Made by a program: the position numbers and the translations under genes. The notes below the pieces were generated by a model. That model saw nothing but the letters and a program-made list of their open reading frames with translations. It ran no database searches and was not told where the DNA came from. A stretch of DNA of 64,000 bases from Artocarpus heterophyllus (lineage: Eukaryota; Streptophyta; Magnoliopsida; Rosales; Moraceae), in contig CM046353.1 in NCBI GenBank assembly GCA_025403435.1, positions 27,217,715-27,281,714 of the forward strand, given 5' to 3'. The first letter of the stretch is position 1, and each line of letters starts with the position of its first letter. This document shows positions 36,370 through 47,499 of this stretch, one piece after another.

Positions 36370-37220
36370 GAAGGGGGGAATTCGATTGCAACATGGGTAG
36401 GAGATAAAGAACATCTAGGTAGGGGAGACCTTTGACTATTGGGGTCGGGGAGGACGGGAGTCAGTTGAATTCTGCGCTGGTGTGCTCGGGGAAGGGCTAC
36501 CGTGGTTCGACGGGGAGATACTCAAAGCAGTCGTGAACCGAGAGGGTAGGAAACAGCGGGATCTGGTCGCGGTTAAGGAAGGGGCAACGGGGAGGGAGCT
36601 AGCCGGGGTGAAAGGTCGAGGACACAGTTGGTGTTCTAGATCCGATTAGAGCTAGAGGCGGCTGTTGACGATAGGGATCGCGGGATGTCAAGAACGCCCA
36701 TAGGAAGTTGGGAGCTGATAGAAGGGTGGTGGCAATGGCACCATCATTGTCTGATAGTTTCCTCAATATTGCTAGTTTTGTTTTTGTTCTGGGTCTGGTG
36801 TTGTTTTTGTTATTTTGTTCATTATGTGATAATAGGGGGTGGTTTCTCTATCACTAGAGAGTCTGTTAAGTTTGTTTGTCATGTGTCGCAATGGTTTTAA
36901 GTTCTTCCAGAGCCGATTCTGGGAGGAGGTGTAGTTGGTCTCAATGCTAGAAACTGGTATCCCTAAAGCGATCGAACAAATCCATCAATTGTAGGTGGGA
37001 TTGTTGTTGGCCGTAGTGCCACATTAATATTAACAAGAGCTTTATCCATGCTTACCCTTAACGTACCGAGAAATGTTCCTAATTTTAGACCTCGGATATA
37101 CGTATGCTCCTTTAAACGATATCCGGATGTATCGATGGATTTGATCTCAAACATGAGACATGTTTCTAGTATCGCTGGATCTTTTGTTTCGGCCTTCAGT
37201 GTGTACTCTAGTGTTCAATG
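36370..37220. other. GC-richer island with protein-like but broken frames
   Basis: Bases 36370-36700 are clearly richer in G and C than the surroundings. On the plus strand one frame reads from 36685 with only two stops to about 37218. It includes a hydrophobic stretch (SSILLVLFLFWVWCCFCYF) and later GGGVVGLNARNW, GGIVVGRSATLILTRALSML and PNFRPRIYVCSFKRYPDVSM. I do not recognise the family. It could be a decayed transposon gene or a captured gene fragment. No function is assigned. Confidence 0.35.
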
Positions 37221-38380
37221 AATTTCCCCCTTTAAAAAGACAGCAGCTATCTGTTAAAGCTTCTTTAACAAATGGAGAGGGTGAGAAAAAAAATACCAAA
37301 GTAAAAAAACTCTTTTCACTATGTTTTCATTCGGTCAATTCTAATTCTATATCACTGTTTTTAACCCGTAATTATGACCAGTTTGATCCTAGAATTTCAA
37401 CATCAGGTATGCATAGAACAAAATTAATTATTATTTGTTTTGTTGGAAAGAAAAAAAAAAAAACTAAAAGTAGTTCACTTTTTCTTTGGCTACAAAATGT
37501 TCCAGCCTTTAAAAAGATTCTTGAGATAAATGACCCCACTTAAAGCCGGCACACGAATGGAAAACTCAAGGGTGCTCGGCAGGGTAATAAAATCGAGGGA
37601 ATTTTGTGCAGCTGTGTTTTTTTTTTTTTTTTTTTTCATAAATCGATAGGATTATAAGACATGAGCCGGGAAAAATAATTATTAACTACTACCTCATGAA
37701 GATATAAAATTCTAATAAATAAAATCTTTTTTATAGCCTCCAATGGTAAAAAAAAAAAAAAAAGCATTATAATTTATCTGCGGTAGATAATACTAGAATG
37801 TACTGTAGTCTCCCCCCGATCGCTGGAGGTGGCACGATGACAAATGAATAACCTTCTAGGGTGCTCTTTTCTATTACCTAGAAATTAATTACTCCTCATT
37901 TGCAACAAGAAGACAACAATTATGGTTCCCAATGCATTGTCAAAAGTAGTTTGGGTTGTTGTAACTTCCGTTCACCATGAACCCCTTTTTGATTAGAAAA
38001 AAAAAAAAAAAAACTTTTGGTTCTATTCCTCGTCTGGAGCAATATTTTACATGTACTGAAAAAAAAAAAAAGCCTCACATCCAGTCAGCTTCCTCTATTG
38101 TTTGCCTGGTTTCTGTCTTGTGTGGATAAAATAATTGTATACATGAGAAAAATAATCCAAGCACAGAGCCATAGAGAAGTCCTATCAATTATCAAATGCC
38201 ACTGCGCCAACCAAATTGAGGTCTGGATGTGGGCCCCTTTTAATTACAATCTAATCTTCTGCTTTCCCACCCTTTCACTCTCTCAATTAAAGTTTTATGT
38301 TCTCGCTCTCTCTCTACCAATTGTTTTGTTAAGTTCTTAATTTGTTCATTTAATTCCATTGAATGGAAAAATAGAATGGC
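37221..38380. other. Intergenic DNA with many homopolymer runs
   Basis: Contains A- or T-runs at about 37452-37463, 37617-37636, 37749-37763, 37999-38013 and 38060-38071. No supported gene. The open frames here are short and unlike any known family. Confidence 0.4.
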
Positions 38381-39450
38381 CGGTCTTAAAAAGTACAATT
38401 TGATATAACTTTAAATATAAGATTTTTTAAGTAATAAAATTTAGTAAATTCGAGATCGAACTCACAGGAAAATAATATTGTTAAGGTCCAATATATTTAT
38501 TATTTTAACTATTTACTTATTTTAAAGCTGAAAAATATGAAGATTAATATGTATTATTTATAAAATATTTACAATATATACACATTGTATAGAATTTTTT
38601 ATTTTTAGAATTTTGTTATTTTGGAACTTCAATAATATGAAATATAGCTTAAATTAAAATAGAATTTCAACAATAAGTGCAATTAATTTAAAATAACTTT
38701 AGTAATAATAACAACACTAATAACAACAAACTAAGAAAGATTTAATAGTAACTATAATAGTGCTAAGGTACAAAGGTTCTTTTCTAGCAATTAACTTAGA
38801 CAAATTTTAGTTTTTCTAATTATTTATTAGTTGGTTTAAGCATACATTATGTCATTCTATGTCAACAATAAACGAAACATTATCAGCATTTACTGTGTCA
38901 TTTCATGTCTATAATATAGCAAAAACTTAACTTAATAAGCAATCAGAATTTTAGCATCACTTAACTAAAATAACAACCAAAATAATAAATTAAGCATTTA
39001 CCAAGCCATTATCTTTTGATGGCTAATCAAGATCCTCCAAGTATTATCCGTACCAGTCTATGTCGTCGAAATATCAAAACTAGAATTTTGGCAGAGTTTT
39101 AGCAAAAAAAAAACACTAAAATTCTACCTTTTTTAGAAAACAATTTGGCATTGTAACTGCTTAGCAAACTAAGATAAACTAGAAATATTTAAAGTAATTT
39201 TGCCAAAATTTTCCTATCTCTCCTCAACTAAAAAGAGAAATTAAAAAGACAAATTTAAAATAAACGTACTGAAAATATTATTGAGCATAATTTTATACAA
39301 CATAAATTGAGAAATATTTTACAAGAACTGAAACTAAAAACTAAACATTAAAAAGCTAAAAACTAAAAACTATTAAAACTTTAAACAGTAGTTTTTTTTA
39401 ATCTAAGAAGGGGGGAGAACAAGGCTCCCCCTTCTTTTATAGTGATTTCA
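38381..39450 (-). mobile_element. Solo or truncated Athila-like LTR
   Basis: It aligns by eye with 18368-19310, starting at CGGTCTTAAAAAG (TGGTCTTGAAAG in the other copy) and sharing landmarks such as AAAAACTTAACTTAATAAGCA, GCATTTACTATGCC-like sequence and the minus-strand CACTATAAA near 39440. No gag or pol lies next to it. The upper end is not defined and may reach about 39590. The copies are substantially diverged. Confidence 0.65.
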
Positions 39451-39609
39451 ATAATTTTACTATAGTTTTTTTTTTTTTTATTGTGCATATTTTATGTCGT
39501 TATTGATATGCTACTTCAATAGCTAAATAATCGCTTTAATAAGATAAAAACCAACTTGTTTTTTTTTATAGCATGCTTAAGTCTTAAAAAATCATTTCTT
39601 ACCTTATGA

Positions 39610-40050
39610 CAAGAAAAAAAGTTGATGGAATTTGCTGAGAATTATTTGGAAGACTTTTCTACTCTAGAGGTTTTGATACTTCATGATCAACTTGAAACTT
39701 ATGTTATTGATGTTAGCGATTATGATCAGTTTTTGGGCTTGAAAGGTATGGGTGATCTTACACAAAAAATGGTTCAAACATAAAAAATGTTGTGTATCTA
39801 TTAGTTTATCGACTTCAGACATTAGCATTGATTCTGTTAGTTGTCATTGCCATTGTAAAGAGGGTATTTTCTGCTATGAACAACGTGAAGAATTTCTACG
39901 CAATCAAACGGAAGATCAGTTTATGAATGACATTTTAGTTGTATATATCAAGAAAGACACCTTCAATAACCTTGATAATGAGATTATAATGCAACGTTTT
40001 CAAGGCATGAAAACTCTGTCGCAGATTACTATGGTATATATTGATAATCG
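39610..40050 (+). pseudogene. hAT transposase remnant (TTF/ZMYM-type, dimerisation end)
   Basis: Two plus-strand frames together give the conserved C-terminal end of hAT-type proteins related to zinc-finger MYM/TTF proteins. First is LMEFAENYLEDF..LE.LILHDQLETYVIDV, then LILLVVIAIVKRVFSAMNNV (the AxVERxFSAM hallmark), and after a frame change EEFLRNQTEDQFMNDILVVY and IMQRFQGMKT. No N-terminal part is present. It is not functional. Confidence 0.75.
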
Positions 40051-40238
40051 TTTATTTGAATTAAACTTTTGTGGTAGTTTTTATCCCCCTTGACAGAAAT
40101 CTTCGTCACTGACCACAAACTTTCTTTTATCTTTATACAATTACATTAAAATAGCTTGTTATAATATTGTCAACGCCATATTTTATTAAATAATTTTTTG
40201 ATTTTAATTTTCAATAGTATGATTAGATTAATAAGACA

Positions 40239-40380
40239 AAGATTTGCTAATACGTAAAGAAAGAAAAATAAAGAAGGTGAAAATAAATAAATAAAAGAAT
40301 ATTCTTATTAAGAAAAAGATTTGCTAACAGTAAAGAAAAAAAGAAAGAAGGTGAAAATAAAAAAAGAATATTCTTATTAA
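40239..40380. repeat. Two-unit tandem repeat of about 70 bp
   Basis: AAGATTTGCTAA...AGAAGGTGAAAATAAA...AGAATATTCTTATTAA occurs twice in a row (about 40239-40312 and 40313-40380), with small differences in the A-rich parts. No coding role is seen. Confidence 0.8.
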
Positions 40381-42061
40381 CACCTCAACTAAGATAAATC
40401 TCGAATACGTCACTAGTAGTTGCAATTGATGGCTCCTCCCCCACTTCTTGGTTTTTAAATATATTTACATTTTAATAAAAGTAGTTTTAGGTTTGACAAA
40501 ATGAATGCAAAAATTAAGTCTAAAAGTTAACAACTCACTTAATAAGCAGATTGGTTCTTGTTAAGTACCCTTTATCATCTGACATGTCATTTTTGCATCG
40601 CAAGTAGTAATTGACGTGATTTTCATAATATCAGTACGTACGTAACCTGTTAATTGTTTATTAAATGGAGTGAACCTAAACACACATATTATAAATTGAC
40701 TTGTTACACTAATAATTTAAAAGGACGCTATAGCAAATTAAGAAGTTGTTGTTAGGTCCGAAGCAACATAAACCATAATTATTCCTCGCCTCTCCTCTCT
40801 TTGTCTCTGTCTCTCTTTTATTTTTTTTTCATTTATTTATTTTTGAACTTGATGTGGAAAATTAAGGTTTGAAAGCCATGCACGTGCAATCACACTTGTG
40901 CTCTTCTTAGCAGCACGGAGCAAAGAACTCTTTGATTAGATAACCGCCATTTTGTTGATTGAAATAACAAACAACTTGTCACCCTCCTCAGCCAGGGTAT
41001 GATAGGGAGGCTTTGTTTAAGAAAATAAGTAAGTTTAAGAAATGATTCGAGTTAATAAAATTTTAAAACTTTTATTTGAGTTAAAATAAATATAATTGAA
41101 GAATCATTTTATTATTATTATTATTTTCCTAAATCAATCCTCTAAATAATAAAAAAATAATAAAACATTTATTTCAATTTTTGCTTATTTAACTGAATAG
41201 TCCATTTTGCCCTTGAAACATATGATCCTAAGTTTACTTATTTTTAATTATCTAAAACGTACTACCAAGTGTTTAACAATTAAGAAAGGGTAAAATTTTC
41301 AAAGAAAACCTCAAATCATAACCATTAAAGAAAACGCCTCTGGCATCAGTTTGGGATTCGTACCGCAATCCCATATTTGAAGCATACAACAAAAAGTTAA
41401 TCAAACGCAAATACAAACGACATGAACCACAGTCCACAACAAAGTCCAAGAGATGGAAATAAATGAAATTTTAGGATCTGCATGCCTTTACTGAAATGAA
41501 AAGAAAATAAACTACAGAATAAGTGAATCTCTGCTCGACGTCCAACTCTGCCTTAAAATTACAACTCTTATGGTCTGCTTGGCATCGTCCTTAACACCTC
41601 TTAGAGGGGTTAATTTAAGATACAAAGAATGAGCTAAAGTCCCAATAGGATTACTTCTAATAAACTTTAGCATTTAAAAGAAAATAATAAAGTAAATAGA
41701 TATCAAAGCATTTGAATAAATAGAATAAATAATTAAAACAATAACATATAGAAGAACAAGTAAAAGAAAGAGATGAGCTGATTGATTTAGTTTTAAGTTT
41801 CCAAAGCATCATATAACATATAGGAACATACTTATAGTGCTTTAGCTATTGCCCACACTGTAGAGAGCCCCGATCAAGGTTTAGGGCCCCACCCCAAGGT
41901 TACACTCTACGTAACCCAATCTCTATGGCTACTTAAAACCGACTACCAAGAGTTGTGCACATCCTCGATAGTGTTTGAAAACCATATGTACTCGAAGTTG
42001 CTTATTCCAAGTCTAAAACATAATTCCAAACTCATTTTACAAAATATGAAAGCCATCATAT
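40381..42061. other. AT-rich DNA, possibly an old LTR-type repeat on the right
   Basis: No supported gene in 40381-41280. From about 41300 the sequence becomes less AT-rich and continues on the far side of the foldback element at 42923. It could be one old repeat that was split, but I found no element ends or coding part. Confidence 0.35.
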
Positions 42062-42070
42062 TTACATATA
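42062..42070. repeat. 9-bp target duplication of foldback element (left)
   Basis: TTACATATA. The right copy at 42914-42922 is TTTCATATA (8 of 9 identical). Confidence 0.7.
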
Positions 42071-42913
42071 GGATTAATTACAGAATTTCGCTCTGAATTA
42101 TAGCCTTTGTAATAGTTTGGCCCCTGAATTCTAAAACATAACATCCGTTCCTCCTTAAGTATATATTGTTAACAAAAATGGTTCTTATGTTAGAATTTTA
42201 GCAAAAAAAATGATAAATGATTATAAAGTTAAGGTATTTAGGTAATTTTGGTTATAAAAATTGCCCTAAAAATTAAAACTATAATAAAAATAGTCTTTAT
42301 TGATGATTAAAAACAAAAAATAAAAAATAAAAACCATTATATCATTGGAATCCTTCTTTTTTGATATTTCAATTTTTTTCACACCCAAAAGGTATTTGAA
42401 ATTTTAAAAGTTACATATATTAGTAAAATAAAAAAGAATATAAGATAAATATATTCAATATAATGCAAAAATTTCAAAGATAAAAATTTCTGATGATATT
42501 AATAAAATTTCTTTCATATTTTTGAAGTTTTTGCTGGTATTTATATCTTTTAAAATTTTAAAATACTTTTTGAGTGTGAAAAAAGTTAATAAAGTTTTTA
42601 AAAATATTCGGTATATCAAAAAAAGAGGGATCCGAATAGTAGTATGTTTTTAATTGATTTTTTTTTTTGTTTTAAATCATCAATAAAGACCATTTTTCTT
42701 GTAGTTTTAATTTTTTTTTTATCATTTTTATAACTAAGATTACTAAAATTCCCTTAATTTTAAAATTATTTGTCGATTTACTATTAAAATTCTAGCAGAA
42801 GGACCATTTTTGTTAACAGTTTATGCTTTAGAGGAAGGGATGTTATGTTTTGAGGTTCGGGGGGCAAAGTGTTACATAGGCTATAGTTCAAGGGGAATTT
42901 TTATAATGAATCC
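42071..42913. mobile_element. Mutator-type foldback MITE (843 bp)
   Basis: The two halves are inverted repeats of each other. The left begins GGATTAATTACAGAATTTC, and the right end reversed reads GGATTCATTATAAAAATTCC. The similarity continues inward through AAAACATAACATCC, TGTTAACAAAAATGGT and further, to about 300-400 bp per arm. The 9-bp near-identical target duplication fits Mutator-like transposition. There is no coding capacity, so it would depend on a transposase elsewhere. Confidence 0.85.
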
Positions 42914-42922
42914 TTTCATATA

Positions 42923-44719
42923 TTATACAATTCACAAACTCATGGAAATATGCAAAAAACACATTCATATACAACTTTAAGAAATATGCTTATCTCATCA
43001 TTTGGCAAAACAAAACAATATAATTGAAAACATGGCTGCTAAGAATGGGTTGTAAAATACTACCTCATTAGCAATAACATTCCAAGGATAGTTCTAAGTC
43101 TCACAGGCTCACTTCGCAAAACTTAAGTTCCTAGCACTGCCTGACCTTGATGGTTTTCCAATAAGGCCAACGAGGAACCAAAACAAGAACAAATGGAGCC
43201 ATATGCATGTATTATGTATAAATTGTTCCTTAGTGTGCTGCATATGTTCAAGATGGACATAAAGGATGAATTGATTTTCTCAGGTGTTTAGGATGTGAAA
43301 TCAAGGGTTTTTAAATTGTTTTTACATGGCAGGACACAAAGGGGCCAAACTGGAGCGAGCCAAGAGGCTTGATGGGCTTAGTGGAGGCCGCAGTTGCTTA
43401 GGCTAGCGCCAGCGATGGACCACCTTACACAGGGCGCAGTTGGCTGTGCCTTCCTTAAACTAGGCTTCCACCCAGTCTGTTTCTTGGCTATCAAACTCGA
43501 AGAATATCAAATTTTCTCAACTAAGACCAATCTTTTGTGATCAACACCGATTCAAAACACTTAGTAAACATCCTACGATTCATATAAACATGCTTTCATG
43601 CATTTCACACAAAAATCATAATCAAGAACCATAAATTTTTAGAGGCATTCAAAACTGAAACAAAACATGTTTAGACATGATTCTAAACTCTAAATCCTTA
43701 AAATGGAAATCTGATTCTTAACACTAGAACATGTTTCGAACAACACTATTGAACTAAAATGAAAATTTATTTTCTATTTTAACACAAAACTTAGGTTTTT
43801 GTTCATTAACATTCAAGATATGTGCATTTGATAAACCAAAAAATATAAAAAGATTATGAAACAAAAATCAAGGATTAATAAATTCATTTATTCATTATAA
43901 ATGCAAACCAAAACTCAGATTCAGTTAAGGAAAAACCTACTTCAATCCTCTTTGAAAAACTTGGAAACTTTTGGGTAAGAAATCAGACTTGAACCCTTAA
44001 AGCTTGTTGGCGATGGAGATGAGGTATCTTTTTTGAGTTTTTGAATAAGGGAAAAGCTGGTTTTGAATTTTGAAATGGAGAGTGAGAGAGAGAGAGATGT
44101 TTGATAGAGAGAGGGAGGGGAGAAGTGTGTCTGATTTGGTTTTGTTGGTGAGTTTCTTAAGGAAAAAGAAGGACCAATGCATGTTGGTCTTACTTAGACA
44201 TGAAAAGAGGGAAAGTCTGAGTTTTGACTTCTTGGGGAAGGGGAGAATATCATGTGAACTTTTTTGAAACAAGTGGAGTGGCAGACTTGTAAATAATGAA
44301 GGAAGTGTTCATTTTGTTTGAAATTTAAATAAATGGAAAATTCTAAAATTTAATACTTAAATTAGATATTAGTTTTGTTTTAAAAGGAAATTAAATTTTG
44401 AGAAAAATTTAAATCATTCTAATTTATGAGCATTTGAATTAATGGCACACTAATTAATCAATTTATACATAATTAATTAAAATTAAAATTTAATGGCTAT
44501 TATAGAACTCTAAACATGCAACTTTATTTTAAACAATTGATTGATTTTTTCCCAAAAAAGTTATAGGTTCAATACTTGTAAACAACTCACACATTCATTA
44601 ACAGTAATCGAGCTGTTCTTAATTAGCAAACTTATCCTGTTAATTAACTAGCTAGCTAATTCCATCACATTTCATTGATCACTATTTTCCCTTAACTGTA
44701 AAACACAATATTATTTTCT
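42923..44719. other. Noncoding stretch between foldback element and hAT MITE
   Basis: The first part (to about 43500) looks like the continuation of the less AT-rich DNA left of the foldback element. Open frames at 43997-44272 are GA-rich or CT-rich low-complexity sequence on both strands. I see no supported gene. Confidence 0.35.
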
Positions 44720-44727
44720 GTTAGGAT

Positions 44728-45157
44728 CAAGGGCGGAGCTACAATAGACCCGGGGGCAGCCCAATGGCTCCTTCTAATTTGCCCCATTAAAAAAATTTTC
44801 ACTATTTTTCTATTACTTGCCTCCCCTGAAATTTTATTAATTGCATTAGAAAGGTATGATTTTTATAAAATTTCAATTATGTCTTAGTTTTTTACTCTGA
44901 AAATGCTCATATTTCAAACTTAAAACCCCAAATAAATAAAAAACCATGAATAGTATTAGGAAAACTTATATTCTTAGGGCTTCAAGTTTTAGAAATGAAT
45001 TAAATTCTATCACATGCTGAGTTCATTCAAAAAAGAATAGAATAGATAAAACAATGACAAAAATAGGGATAGAAAAAATACAATTATGTTAAAATTTTTA
45101 GTTTAAAATTTTTGTTCTATTATGTCACCCTGAAAATATTTTCTAGCTCCACCTCTG
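44728..45157. mobile_element. hAT-type MITE (430 bp)
   Basis: The left end is CAAGGGCGGAGCTACA and the right end, reversed, is CAGAGGTGGAGCTAG, a classic plant hAT-MITE terminus. Flanks GTTAGGAT (44720-44727) and GTTAAAAT (45158-45165) are 8 bp and agree at 6 positions, as expected for an aged hAT duplication. It is AT-rich inside with no open frame. Confidence 0.8.
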
Positions 45158-45165
45158 GTTAAAAT

Positions 45166-47160
45166 AGATGCTCTTAAAGTATATTTTGTAACAGGACATA
45201 TATATATATATATATAAATAAATAAAGTGAATTTTTTATTATGTTTGCGCTTATGTATTTTGAATATTTTATGAATATAACTAAAATTTTACAATTATCT
45301 ATGTAACTTTAAATATTATATAGGTATTATAAACAATAGGATAATATATAAGGATGATAATTAAAATGGTAAGTAATATATAATTAATTATTCAATTAAA
45401 GTATGAAATCTTTAATTGAATGTTACTAGTTCATGTCATTTCCATTAAGAATAAAACAGTCTTATACAAACCGTTATTGTAGTGAGTTATTAAATAAGTA
45501 CATTATACATAATAAGATTATATAGGACTTGGATATGATGTGATATGAACAGCTAATAATTTTCATTAAATATAACAAGTTCTAATCATATTTACCGATA
45601 GTCATTTATAAGATAATCTTAATTCTGAGTTATTAGCAGACTTTTATTTATCGAATTATGTCTTTTGATTTACTTGGTATGAATTCGAGCATCTATTCAT
45701 ATCCCTTGTATTTTGAAGATATGATTAAGTAAGTAGCCAAAAATTTTAATATTACAAGATAGAATAAATGGATTCTCTAACTAAAAGCAGATAAATAATT
45801 CTCTTAAGTATTGATTTAGATCTTGAATAATATGAGCGCTCAATTTGTGTTTAAGTTCATGAATTCATTATTCATTAGAGAGTCAATAGCACTCAAGGAT
45901 AAAGAAGTAGTTAAAGAGGTTAACAGATTTTACCTAACTTTAATTATGAATTATTTATGGAGGATCAATTTATATGTAATGGCTATATCAAATGGATGAC
46001 TTTAGGGAACGATTTCAAGAACACAATTCTGAGTATTTAGTAGAGTTATATTGGAATCAATAAAAGAGTAACATATTAATTAAAGAGTTTAATTAATAAA
46101 TTGGTTTTATTGGGGCTTAAAATTATTAGTCCATTAGTCCTCTACCATCCTTATAAACACTATTTTGGCAAGAGGAATTATTGGTTTTATTAATTTTTTT
46201 AGAAAATGGTTTAATTAATTAATTAAGAATTATAAAATTCTAAATTAAATATCGCTTGAAATAAATTAATTATAAATGAATTTATAATTATTAAATAAAA
46301 AATTATTTAATGAATAATAATTAATTTTGGAAGACACACAGTGAGTGGGTTCCACTGTGTGTGGGGCACGCTATAAAAGGAAATGTTCCTCTATGCAGTT
46401 TAAAGCTTGTTTACAAAGTTTTCATATTTAGAATTTATATTTTTGGATAAATGTGGATTAATTAAAATATGGAAGGTTAAATTTGAAAAGAAATGAGATT
46501 AGGTAACAAGCACTTTTCTTTTGTGCATAGCTTCATAATAAACACCACATGCATAGAGAATCTCTCTTTGTGTGGTGCCAATAGAAGTATAAGAAAAGGA
46601 AATATTGTGCCTTTTATTTTAATTAAATATTTGATATTCAAAATTAAAATAAAGGAAACTTCTAGAATTAATTGGGTCTCATATTCTCTATAAATAGAAG
46701 CATCCTTTATTTATTCTACATACAATTAAGAGTCTCGATTAGACTAAGAAAATTTTTCTAGAGAGTCTAGCAGTAGGCATGTAGAGAAAGAAAGAGAAAA
46801 AAGAAGGGTTCTTCGTTCTTAGTCTTGCTTTCCTCGTGCATTGAGATTAACAAGAGATTAAAGTAAGAAGAGTTATTCTTAGAAACCTTAATTCCTTCTA
46901 CACCCACCCATTTGTTCGTCCGATACCGAGGACTAGGCAAGGAAGACATTAGTTTCACATTTTGAGAACGTCCTTCCCATTACAAGAATTGTTATTCTCT
47001 TTCTTCATCCGGGTACGTATGATTATATATATTTACCAATGTTTTGAGAAAATTTTTGTTATATACATTATGCACCGTAACCATGTTTTCGGTATTTTCA
47101 TTAAAACCGTTTTCAAAAACCAACACTTTCTTGTCTAATGAAAATATTGAAACCTTGAAA
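45166..47160 (+). other. Noncoding region with promoter-like signals, possible LTR
   Basis: Two plus-strand TATA-like boxes are present: CTATAAAAGG at 46371-46380 and CTATAAATAG near 46689. Downstream is a TCTCT/GAGAAAG-rich leader-like stretch to about 47000. This is the arrangement of a copia-type LTR promoter and R-U5, but I found no second LTR, no pol and no clear TG/CA ends. A run of TA units lies near 45199-45215. Confidence 0.3.
46334..46362. promoter_or_regulatory. 10-bp perfect palindrome upstream of a TATA-like box
   Basis: ACACACAGTG and CACTGTGTGT form a perfect 10-bp stem with a 9-base gap, ending 8 bp before CTATAAAAGG. It could be an operator-like dyad or an RNA hairpin. Function unknown. 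Confidence 0.45.
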
Positions 47161-47167
47161 AGATTAA

Positions 47168-47333
47168 TAGGGTGTTTAGCAAGTATGCTTAGAAATAAAA
47201 TTTTTAAACTAAAAACTGAAGCATATGAGAGTTTCATACTATAGTTCACTTTTTCAGACCACTGTAGCATATAAGAGCTTTACACTAAAGCAATTAAAGT
47301 TTTAGTTAGACTTGATTTTGCTAAATACCCTTT
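47168..47333. mobile_element. Short MITE related to 32493-32953
   Basis: Ends TAGGGTGTTTAGCAA and TTGCTAAATACCCTT are inverted repeats. Inside, two direct copies of the family motif are read on the minus strand (AGTGTAAAGCTCTTATATGC and AGTATGAAACTCTCATATGC). TAA precedes the left end. The right flank does not give a clear duplicate. Confidence 0.65.
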
Positions 47334-47499
47334 GAGGCTCATAGCATTCACCAATTTTAAATATGTAGTATTTTTCTCAAAGCAATTAATTTTTCTTTAA
47401 TAAATGCCTTTAGGGTTGTAGTCATGTCCATATTGACAAAAAGCAATATAATATTTAACATGAAATAAGTCTTTAATTTGTCACTTTAGGAATCTAGAT

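Noticed and set aside
36370..37220. The GC-richer island as organellar DNA transfer.
   Set aside because: I could not match it to any chloroplast or mitochondrial gene I know, and the frame has no organelle protein motif. It is left as unidentified.
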